Below are positions 1 to 5,877 of a stretch of DNA of 10,163 nt, piece after piece. A program made the translations under genes and the position numbers. The notes beneath the pieces are model-generated. The model made no database searches. It saw only the letters and a list, made by a program, of their open reading frames with translations, and had not been told where the DNA came from. The stretch is from an uncultured Slackia sp. (GTDB lineage Bacteria > Actinomycetota > Coriobacteriia > Coriobacteriales > Eggerthellaceae): NCBI GenBank assembly GCA_900555495.1, contig USLD01000034.1, positions 1-10,163 on the forward strand. The letters run 5' to 3'. Every line of letters starts with the position of its first letter. Position 1 is the stretch's first letter.

Positions 1-571
1 GGCTGCCGCCGTAATAGTCGAAGCCCCACACCTGCGAGAGCAGCACCTCGCGCGAATAGATACGGCCCGGATGCGTGATCAGGAACGCCAACAGCGTGTA
101 TTCCATGAACGTCAGGTCGACCGGCTCGCCCGCCACCTTCACCTGATACGTCGCCAGATTCACCGTAAGCGAACCCACGTGCACGAAATCGGAATCGGAC
201 GTCATCTCGCCCGGCCACAGAAGTCTCCTGCAGCGCAGCTTCACCTCTTCGTCCGTCGCGTACGCGCACGCGAAATCGGCGTTCACCTGCACGGGAAGAC
301 GCACCGACGCCATGTTGTTCTCGTCGAGCAGCAGCAGAAGCGACGCGTGCCCTCCGCGCGCCAGGGCCTCTTCCACCCCGGCGATATCGCAGCCGCCGTC
401 CGTGGCGTCGATCACCAACAGGTCGAACGATGCGCCGCGCATGGCGTCGAGCGCCTGATCGGGCGGCACCTTCAACGAGCGCGCGTCCACGTCCATCGAA
501 GCGAACAGCTGCGCGGCGCGTTCGGGAGTGATCACGCGACCGCATGAAACGATAACCGTTTTCGAATGCAT
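1..571 (-). CDS. GlnR-like OmpR-family response regulator (C-terminus cut by window edge)
   Basis: The 190 visible codons encode a two-domain transcription regulator. Residues 1-118 form a receiver-like domain and about 128-190 the start of an OmpR-type winged helix. The motifs LTFMEYTLLAFL, HPGRIYSRE and VWGFDYYGG match the actinobacterial GlnR/OmpR group, orphan regulators of nitrogen genes. The receiver looks degenerate. Asp55 sits where the phosphoacceptor should be, but the acidic pair after the first strand is missing (KTVIVSCGR) and the usual C-terminal Lys is not evident (ADFACAYAT), so control by ordinary phosphorylation is doubtful, as in GlnR. The ATG start is set by an AGGAGG that overlaps the TAG stop of the upstream glutamine synthetase gene, only 8 bp away, so the two are probably translationally coupled. 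That neighbour supports a nitrogen role, but the true target set is not visible. The last recognition helix and the wing lie outside the window. Confidence 0.85.
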   Translation of the reverse strand, partial: MHSKTVIVSCGRVITPERAAQLFASMDVDARSLKVPPDQALDAMRGASFDLLVIDATDGGCDIAGVEEALARGGHASLLLLLDENNMASVRLPVQVNADFACAYATDEEVKLRCRRLLWPGEMTSDSDFVHVGSLTVNLATYQVKVAGEPVDLTFMEYTLLAFLITHPGRIYSREVLLSQVWGFDYYGGS

Positions 572-579
572 GATGCCTC

Positions 580-1911
580 CTAAAGCATGGCCAGATAGCG
601 GTCGATTTCCCACGACGTCACATGGGCACGGTACTCTTCCCATTCGGCGCGTTTGGCACGCACCAGGTAGCCATGCACAGCGTCGCCGAGCACCTCGCGC
701 ATCAGATCGGATTTCTCGAAAGCATCGATCGCGCGGGACAGATCGCGCGGAAGCGGCTCGTAGCCCGCCGCGGCGACCTGCTCGTCGGACATGGCGAAGA
801 TGTCGCACGTCGCGGGCGCTTCGAGCGTCAGGCCTTCCTCGATGCCCTTCAGGCCCGCCGCGATCGTCACCGCCAGCGTCAGGTACGGATTGGCGGCCGA
901 ATCGACGCTGCGGATCTCTACGCGCGTCGACGACCCTTTGCCCGGCTTATAGCGCGGCACGCGCACCATGGCCGAACGGTTCGCCTGACCCCATGTAGCG
1001 TACAACGGCGCGCCCATGCCGTCGACGAAACGCTTGTACGAGTTGACATACTGGTTCGTGACCAGGGCATATTCGGGCGCATACTTCAAAAGCCCCGCGA
1101 TGTAGCATTTGCCGACGGACGAAAGGCCCCAGCCCTGCGGGTCGTCGGCGTCGAAGAAGGCGTTGCCGTCGCCGTCGAACAGCGACTGATGCACGTGCAT
1201 GGCGCTGCCGGGGTGGTCTTCGAGGGGCTTGGGCATGAACGACGCGTGCATGCCGTGAGCCGAAGCCGCCTCCTTCACCACGTGGCGCGCCGTCACCACG
1301 GCATCGGCCGCGGCCAAGGCGTCGCAGTAGCGCAGGTCGATTTCCTGCTGCGCGGGCGACGATTCGTGATGGGAGTATTCCACCGACACGCCCATCTGCT
1401 CAAGGGTGAGCACCGTGTCGCGGCGCAGGTCGGCCGCATCGTCGAGCGGGGCCAGGTCGAAATAGCCGCCGCGATCGATCGGGTCGGGCGACGTGGCGCT
1501 CTTGAAACAGAAGTATTCGACGGCGGTTCCCACGTTCACCGAATAGCCCATCGAAGCCGCCTTCTTCAGCATCTCCATCAGGATATGGCGCGAATCGGCG
1601 GGCGCGGGCGTGCCTTCGGGGGTGCGCAGGTCGCAGAACATGCGCGCGACGCCGTTGTTGCGCGGGCGCCAAGGCAGCGTCTGGAACGTCGACGCATCGG
1701 GGTGCGCCAGCATGTCGCTCTCGTTCAAGGAAGCGAGGCCCGCGATCGAGGACCCATCGAAGCCGATGCCCTCCTCGAATGCGGTGTCGATGTCCGAAGG
1801 CGTGATCGCGATGTTTTTCAGATTCCCGAATACGTCGACGAACCAGAGGCGCAAAAACCTGATATCGCGCTCCTCTATCTGTTTGACGACATACTGCTTG
1901 GTATCGATCAT
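580..1911 (-). CDS. glnA: Glutamine synthetase family protein (GSI, GlnA2-like) with altered active site
   Basis: This 443-residue protein has the length of short (alpha-type) class I glutamine synthetases, which join glutamate and ammonia with ATP. It most resembles mycobacterial GlnA2: RFLRLWFVDVFG near residue 20, GFDGSS at 50-55, HHESSPAQQEID at 181-192, HPGSAMHVH at 233-241, NRSAMVRVP at 311-319 and EIRSVDSAANPYL at 332-344. Metal and substrate residues kept include Glu132, Glu183, Glu190, His239, Glu332, Arg294, Arg312, Arg317 and Arg334. Two key positions differ: Ala130 replaces the first Glu of the GPEPEFF motif (n2 metal ligand), and Gly300 replaces the flap Glu (Salmonella Glu327) that closes the ammonium site. 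Phe372 lies where adenylylated enzymes have Tyr. It may therefore be a gamma-glutamyl ligase for another amine, or a regulatory paralogue. The ATG at 1911 has AAAGGA 7 nt upstream. The open frame continues upstream without family similarity. Confidence 0.88.
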   Translation of the reverse strand: MIDTKQYVVKQIEERDIRFLRLWFVDVFGNLKNIAITPSDIDTAFEEGIGFDGSSIAGLASLNESDMLAHPDASTFQTLPWRPRNNGVARMFCDLRTPEGTPAPADSRHILMEMLKKAASMGYSVNVGTAVEYFCFKSATSPDPIDRGGYFDLAPLDDAADLRRDTVLTLEQMGVSVEYSHHESSPAQQEIDLRYCDALAAADAVVTARHVVKEAASAHGMHASFMPKPLEDHPGSAMHVHQSLFDGDGNAFFDADDPQGWGLSSVGKCYIAGLLKYAPEYALVTNQYVNSYKRFVDGMGAPLYATWGQANRSAMVRVPRYKPGKGSSTRVEIRSVDSAANPYLTLAVTIAAGLKGIEEGLTLEAPATCDIFAMSDEQVAAAGYEPLPRDLSRAIDAFEKSDLMREVLGDAVHGYLVRAKRAEWEEYRAHVTSWEIDRYLAML

Positions 1912-1918
1912 GGAGGCA

Positions 1919-1934
1919 TCCTTTCGTATCGAAA
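1919..1934 (-). promoter_or_regulatory. Ribosome binding site of glnA overlapped by a small inverted repeat
   Basis: On the minus strand AAAGGA (1924-1919) precedes the glnA ATG by 7 nt and decides the start. A TTTCG-ATA-CGAAA inverted repeat (1934-1922) overlaps its first bases. In RNA it could form a 5-bp hairpin masking part of the site; in DNA it could be a small operator. The binding-site reading is certain enough; any regulatory role of the repeat is a guess. Confidence 0.4.
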
Positions 1935-1960
1935 CACGCACGCATGCGCGGGAACGACAA

Positions 1961-1986
1961 CGGCCGGCCCTCATGCGGACCGGCCG
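1961..1986 (-). terminator. GC-rich hairpin between gatD and glnA (possible attenuator or weak terminator)
   Basis: On the minus strand, 1986-1977 pairs with 1970-1961 over 10 bp (one G-U pair) around a 6-nt loop. It is followed by TTGTCGTT, too poor in T for a strong intrinsic terminator. It lies 38 bp past the gatD stop and 49 bp before the glnA ATG. It could reduce read-through, so that glnA and the regulator are expressed less than murT-gatD, or protect the upstream mRNA end. I found no convincing separate promoter for glnA in the 113-bp gap. Confidence 0.45.
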
Positions 1987-2024
1987 GAAACGCGTCGAAG
2001 AGCGTCGCGAAGGCCGGAAGCGTC

Positions 2025-2753
2025 CTACGAGACGCCGAGCCTTTGCGCCATGACGCGGTTGGCTTCGACTTCCGCCGCGTCGTCGAGGGGCGCAAGCTCG
2101 CAGGATTCGCCCCTGCGCTCGAGCGCCCGCGCCAGAAGATAATCGGCCACCTGGGGATTCTTCGGCAGAAGAGGGCCGTGCAGATAAGTTCCGATAAGGT
2201 TTCCCTGGTGCACGCCTTCGAAGCCGTCCTCGCCGTTGTTGCCGTGCGTGCCGCCCAGGACGCGCCCGAGCGGCTTGACGCCCGGGCCCAGCGTGGTGCG
2301 GCCGCCATGGTTTTCGAAACCGACGATAGGCATGGCGGCGATGTCGCTTTCGATCACCGCATTGCCGATCAGGCGACCCTGGCCGCGCACGGTTTCCATG
2401 TCGACGATGCCCAGACCCTCGACGGATTCCTCTCCCATGGTGTAACGGTGGCCGAGGAACTGGTAGCCGCCGCATACGGCAAGCAGAACGCCGGCGTCGG
2501 CCACGTACGAATGCAGCTCTGATTTGCGCGCGGCGATGGCGTCTTTGGCGATCATCTGCTCACGGTCGGCGCCGCCGCCGATGAACACGATATCGGCATG
2601 GGAGAAATCCATTTCGTCGCCCATACCCACCTCGGTCACCTGTACGGGAATATTGCGCCACTCGCAGCGTCGGCGCAACGCGATCACGTTGCCGCCGTCG
2701 CCGTACAGGTTCAAAAGCTCGGGGAACAGATGCACGATATTAAGAGGCTTCAT
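2025..2753 (-). CDS. gatD: Lipid II isoglutaminyl synthase, glutamine amidotransferase subunit GatD
   Basis: GatD (242 residues; the Staphylococcus aureus protein is 243) releases ammonia from glutamine and passes it to MurT, which amidates the D-glutamate of lipid II on the cytoplasmic side of the membrane. The class I amidotransferase fold is clear: the N-terminal HLFPELLNLYGDGGN motif (8-22), IGGGADREQ (58-66), the nucleophile elbow AVCGGYQFLG with Cys94 (92-101), GQGRLIGN around Arg127 (125-131), GFENHGGRT (145-153) and the catalytic His192 in GTYLHGPLLPKNP. The start ATG lies 2 bp after the murT stop, with its ribosome binding site (AAGGGGAG) inside the last murT codons, so both subunits should be made together. 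The open frame extends upstream into murT, but no homology supports a longer protein. Confidence 0.96.
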   Translation of the reverse strand: MKPLNIVHLFPELLNLYGDGGNVIALRRRCEWRNIPVQVTEVGMGDEMDFSHADIVFIGGGADREQMIAKDAIAARKSELHSYVADAGVLLAVCGGYQFLGHRYTMGEESVEGLGIVDMETVRGQGRLIGNAVIESDIAAMPIVGFENHGGRTTLGPGVKPLGRVLGGTHGNNGEDGFEGVHQGNLIGTYLHGPLLPKNPQVADYLLARALERRGESCELAPLDDAAEVEANRVMAQRLGVS

Positions 2754-2755
2754 GG

Positions 2756-4096
2756 CTACTCCCCTTCCTTGCACGCGGAACCATCGGCAGACGCCTTCTC
2801 GAGCGTTTCGAGCTCGCGACGCAGCGGCGGCAACGCGGTGTAATTGGCGATCACGTAGACTTTGCCGTCGGATTCGTCGGTGGCGGCAAGCACGTCGGCG
2901 GCGGTTTCGACGATCGCCGAATCGATGCCGGCATATTTCAAGCGCACCTGCATATCGTTGGCGCGCGATCCGCCGACGAACGCCTTGAGGCCCTCGATCT
3001 GCGACCAACGCTCGAAATCGATATCCCAGAACCACGACACGTCGCAGCCATCCGCTTCTTCGTCGTTGACGAAAAGCGCCAGCACGCGGCCGCCCTCGTT
3101 GAGGACGATGCGGATGTTCTGGTTGAAACCCGTCGGGTTTTTGGCAAGATTCGTCATCACGCTGCGCGTTCCCGGATGAAACGTCTGCAGGCGGCCGTTC
3201 GTGGGACGATACGCCTCGATAGCGCGCTGGAAGCCTTCGAACGACACGATTTCGGACGCCTTGCTAAGCGCATAGGCGGCCAACGTGTTGTAAATCATAT
3301 AGACGCCCGTCTGGCCGGTCTGCACCGTGCGGCCATCGATGTCGAAGGCGAGCGACCCGTCCAGCATACGGACGTTTTCGGCCGCGAACGCCAGGTCGGG
3401 ACGGTCCCAGCCGCACGACGGGCAGCGATACGCGCCCAGCTGGCCGTAATGCACGTAGTCGTATTCGAGCGCGGATCCGCACTTCTGGCAGAAACGGCTG
3501 TCGCTGATGCGGTCGGCGTCGAGGCCCATATCGCACGCGATGCCGAAGGCCATGGAACGATTGGACACGCGATCGGCGATGGCGGCGCACAGCGGATCGT
3601 CTCCGTTATAGAGAAACACCGTATCGGGGGAACCCTCGAGCGCCGCGGCGATCGCGCCTTGCACGTGCTCTATTTCGCCCACGCGGTCGAGCTGGTCGCG
3701 GAACAGGTTGAGCTTCACGCGCGGCACCACATAGCGGGTATACATCTCATCGCATTCGAAGCACGAGACCGGCGTTTCGGAAGAGGAGCCCTCGGGCTTC
3801 ACCAGAAACGCGGTGACCACGCCCGATTCAAGGTTATTGCCGTCACGGTTGCAATACAGGGGGCGACCCGAGGTTGCCAGGCAGTCGGCCGCGAGGTTCG
3901 TGGTGGTGGTTTTACCGTTCGTACCCGTGATCACTGCGATATTCTGCGCCGATGCGGAAAGGTCCGCCAGCACGGCGGGAGCCGCTTTCATGGCTATGAC
4001 GCCCGGCAGATTGCCTGCCGAACGGTGCATGAACGTCTCGCCCGCCCAACGGGCGCTCTTGCCGAGGAATGCGGCAAACGAAGAACGGAATCCCAT
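2756..4096 (-). CDS. murT: Lipid II isoglutaminyl synthase, Mur ligase-like subunit MurT
   Basis: MurT (446 residues) is the ATP-using subunit of the complex that converts D-Glu to D-isoGln in lipid II. Residues 30-300 form a Mur ligase central domain with the P-loop TGTNGKTTTT (57-66), NRDGNN (83-88) and ECDE (114-117). It holds the four-cysteine zinc ribbon typical of MurT (Cys203, Cys206, Cys225, Cys228). The C-terminal DUF1727 part carries RPTNGR (297-302), NLAKNPTGFNQ (316-326) and DVSWFWDIDFE (352-362). Asp352 is the best candidate for the Asp that completes the catalytic triad with Cys94 and His192 of GatD, a role known for the family. The start at 4096 is chosen because AGGAGG ends 4 nt before the ATG and the protein then begins as MurT proteins do. 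The upstream in-frame extension runs through a terminator and is spurious. Confidence 0.96.
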   Translation of the reverse strand: MGFRSSFAAFLGKSARWAGETFMHRSAGNLPGVIAMKAAPAVLADLSASAQNIAVITGTNGKTTTTNLAADCLATSGRPLYCNRDGNNLESGVVTAFLVKPEGSSSETPVSCFECDEMYTRYVVPRVKLNLFRDQLDRVGEIEHVQGAIAAALEGSPDTVFLYNGDDPLCAAIADRVSNRSMAFGIACDMGLDADRISDSRFCQKCGSALEYDYVHYGQLGAYRCPSCGWDRPDLAFAAENVRMLDGSLAFDIDGRTVQTGQTGVYMIYNTLAAYALSKASEIVSFEGFQRAIEAYRPTNGRLQTFHPGTRSVMTNLAKNPTGFNQNIRIVLNEGGRVLALFVNDEEADGCDVSWFWDIDFERWSQIEGLKAFVGGSRANDMQVRLKYAGIDSAIVETAADVLAATDESDGKVYVIANYTALPPLRRELETLEKASADGSACKEGE

Positions 4097-4130
4097 GGTT
4101 CCTCCTGCGGATATCTTTGCAAACTTCGCC

Positions 4131-4136
4131 ATCATA
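4131..4136 (-). promoter_or_regulatory. Candidate -10 box for the murT-gatD operon
   Basis: TATGAT on the minus strand (one mismatch to TATAAT) lies 34 bp before the murT ATG, between the upstream terminator and the AGGAGG at 4106-4101. No good -35 hexamer is found 16-18 bp further up, where the terminator stem begins. The position, just past a terminator and before the first gene of a set, is what supports it. Confidence 0.35.
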
Positions 4137-4142
4137 CGCGAA

Positions 4143-4174
4143 AAAACCCCGCGCCGTCGGGCTAGCGGGGTTTT
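4143..4174 (-). terminator. Intrinsic terminator after the small membrane protein gene
   Basis: A perfect 10-bp inverted repeat (AAAACCCCGC at 4143-4152 and GCGGGGTTTT at 4165-4174) encloses a 12-nt loop. Read on the minus strand, the stem ends in six T, which fits an intrinsic terminator 23 bp after the stop of the 64-residue protein. It separates the amidohydrolase pair from the murT operon. Confidence 0.85.
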
Positions 4175-4196
4175 CCGGAAATGCTCTAAACGGGCG

Positions 4197-4391
4197 TTAA
4201 GCGGCACCGCCCATGGCCATGATCGCCACGGTGGGAATGCCAAGTGCCAGCACCAAGATCACGCACACCACCACGGTGAAGATCTTCCTGGTGCGCACCG
4301 CGTTCTCGCGACGCCTCTTCTCGGCCTCTTCGCGCCTGCGCGCCGCTTCGACCTGCGCCGCGCGCTGTTTCGCCGTCATTTTCTGCGCCAT
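4197..4391 (-). CDS. Small single-pass membrane protein, function unknown
   Basis: This 64-residue protein has a strongly charged N-terminal half (residues 4-36, rich in Arg, Lys, Glu and Ala, likely one long helix or coiled coil). One hydrophobic segment follows (37-60, IFTVVVCVILVLALGIPTVAIMAM) and a short GGAA tail. The positive charges before the helix suggest the N-terminus stays in the cytoplasm. The ATG begins 1 bp after the TAG of the amidohydrolase gene, with only a weak GAGAG upstream, so translation probably depends on termination of that gene. A strong terminator follows shortly after the stop. I do not recognise the family. It may anchor or assist a partner at the membrane, but nothing in the sequence says which. 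That it is real rests on gene spacing, the clean helix pattern and the terminator. Confidence 0.75.
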   Translation of the reverse strand: MAQKMTAKQRAAQVEAARRREEAEKRRRENAVRTRKIFTVVVCVILVLALGIPTVAIMAMGGAA

Positions 4392-4392
4392 G

Positions 4393-5772
4393 CTAATCTC
4401 TCAGCTTTCCACGAATATGAATGCCGCGGTGTGCCACCTCGGCGGGATCGACATTGATGTTCCAGTTGCTGCCGCGCTCGTAGCGCACGACGCCCTCGAC
4501 CATGGTGAACACCACGTCGGCCGCAGCGGCGCCGGTAACGACCGCCGTGACGGGATCGACCAGGGGCGTCTGACGCGAACCGGAAAGATCGACCGCGATC
4601 ACGTCGGCTCGCTTGCCCGGCTCGAGGCTGCCCACCTCGTCGTCGATGCGCAGAGCGCGGGCGCCGCCGATCGTAGCGAGCTCGAGCATGGTCTGCGCCG
4701 TCAGGAAGTCGGAACGATCGACTGCACGGTGAATCAGCGTAGCCAGACGCATCTCCGTGAACATATCGGAGGTGTCCGTCGCGGCAGGCGAATCGGTGCC
4801 GAGACCAACGCGAATGCCGGCCTGCAGGAAGCTCTGCAGAGGAGCCAGGCCCATGCCCAGCTGCGCATTGCAGCGCGTGCACACGGCGATGGCCACGTCG
4901 TATTCCTTCAGCTTGGCGATGTCGGCCTCGTCCACATGGACGCAATGCACGGCAAGCACGTTGTCTGCATGGAAAGCGCCCCAGTTCAACGCATAGTTGA
5001 CCGGGGTAACGCCCGTAGGAAGCCACATAGGACGGTCGGTCAGGCTGTCGTTGCCCGCATCGATTCCGCGCACCGAAAGCGGCGTAGAGCCGTTTTTGAT
5101 GTACTGGTACTCCTCGTAGCTGCCGGCCATATGCATGGCGACCGGAATGCCCAGCTTGTCGGCGACCTCGTTCACGCGCGCGAACACCGTGGGATGGCAG
5201 GCATGCAGCGCCTTCGGAGCGATGCCGATGCGCGTGATGGCGGGATCGGAATCGGCCGCCCATTCCTGCACGTCCTTCACGGCCGCTTCGATCGCGGAGT
5301 CGACCTTCGCCTTTTCGGGAACGCCGACGCTGCGGTAGATCACGGAACGCAAGCCCAGATCGCGCGTCGCTTCGCGCGAAGCGCCCGTGTTCGTGAAGTC
5401 CGCCACCGTGGTGACGCCGCCCGAAAGCATTTCCATGCCGCCGAGAAGCGCCGAATCGTAGCGGTCGTCGCGCGTCATCATATCGGCCTTGGCATGCTCG
5501 TGAGCGAGCCATTCCGCGTACGGAACGTCATGGACGACGCCGCGCAGCACCGTGTATTCAAGATGCGTGTGGCAATCGATGAAACCCGGCATGATGGCGG
5601 CACGGCCGAAATCGCGCACCTCCTCTTCGGGATAGCGCGCTTTCATACGTTGGGCACCGCCTATTTCAACGATGCGCCCGTCGCGCACCAAGACCGCGCC
5701 ATCATCGATCGGCGGTTGCGTGACGGGGATGATATGTTCTGCACACAAAAGCATGCGGACATAATAGCGCAT
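4393..5772 (-). CDS. Amidohydrolase family protein (COG0402-like; possible aminodeoxyfutalosine deaminase)
   Basis: This 459-residue metal-dependent hydrolase has the standard layout: a small N-terminal beta part (DGAVLVRDGRIVEIG, 24-38), a TIM barrel, and a C-terminal beta return (GSLEPGKRADVIAVDL, 381-396). Metal-site residues are His68 and His70 (CHTHLE), His214 (AMHMAGS), His276 or His279 (AVHCVHVD) and Asp327 (GLGTDSPAATDTSDMFTEMR). Members of this group deaminate S-adenosylhomocysteine, methylthioadenosine, guanine or aminodeoxyfutalosine. The HTHLE and EWL motifs and the divergent menaquinone methyltransferase favour the last. Against a plain deaminase role, the Glu three residues after the third His (HLAES-type motif) is Gly217. 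The start is uncertain: ATG 5772 has only a weak AAAG upstream, and ATG 5754 (453 residues) would fit a leaderless transcript. The in-frame extension further upstream runs antisense through the methyltransferase gene and is not real. Confidence 0.9.
   Translation of the reverse strand: MRYYVRMLLCAEHIIPVTQPPIDDGAVLVRDGRIVEIGGAQRMKARYPEEEVRDFGRAAIMPGFIDCHTHLEYTVLRGVVHDVPYAEWLAHEHAKADMMTRDDRYDSALLGGMEMLSGGVTTVADFTNTGASREATRDLGLRSVIYRSVGVPEKAKVDSAIEAAVKDVQEWAADSDPAITRIGIAPKALHACHPTVFARVNEVADKLGIPVAMHMAGSYEEYQYIKNGSTPLSVRGIDAGNDSLTDRPMWLPTGVTPVNYALNWGAFHADNVLAVHCVHVDEADIAKLKEYDVAIAVCTRCNAQLGMGLAPLQSFLQAGIRVGLGTDSPAATDTSDMFTEMRLATLIHRAVDRSDFLTAQTMLELATIGGARALRIDDEVGSLEPGKRADVIAVDLSGSRQTPLVDPVTAVVTGAAAADVVFTMVEGVVRYERGSNWNINVDPAEVAHRGIHIRGKLRD
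5761..5766 (-). promoter_or_regulatory. Candidate -10 box for a leaderless amidohydrolase transcript
   Basis: TATTAT on the minus strand (one mismatch to TATAAT) is followed after 6 nt by an in-frame ATG at 5754. Transcription would then begin at or next to the A of the start codon. Leaderless mRNAs are common in Actinobacteria, and neither candidate start has a good ribosome binding site. A TTGCCA lies 22 bp upstream, too far for a usual -35. Confidence 0.3.
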
Positions 5773-5783
5773 CGGCTTTGGGC

Positions 5784-5789
5784 TATACT
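5784..5789 (+). promoter_or_regulatory. Candidate -10 box for ubiE
   Basis: TATACT on the plus strand (one mismatch to TATAAT) lies in the gap between the divergent genes, 88 bp before the ubiE start. No clear -35 sits at standard distance. It lies next to the start region of the amidohydrolase, so the two promoters would be back to back or overlapping. Confidence 0.3.
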
Positions 5790-5877
5790 GGCAAGTCGCA
5801 CAAAAAAGGGCGACGGCGCACGTTTGCCGCCGAAAACACAGATTCGAAAACCGTCCACCGTTTGCAAAGGCACCACC

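Noticed and set aside
1926..1935. A GlnR-box-like GAAAC near the glnA start
   Set aside because: The partner GTnAC half-site is not found at the required spacing, so this is one pentamer by chance.
622..2142. A 506-codon plus-strand open frame across the glutamine synthetase gene
   Set aside because: It is antisense to a well-supported gene, is rich in His and Arg in the way complement frames of high-GC genes are, and has no recognisable domain.
4213..5877. Upstream extension of the ubiE frame to 840 codons
   Set aside because: It runs antisense through the small membrane protein and the amidohydrolase. The UbiE family core and a ribosome binding site support the start at 5878.
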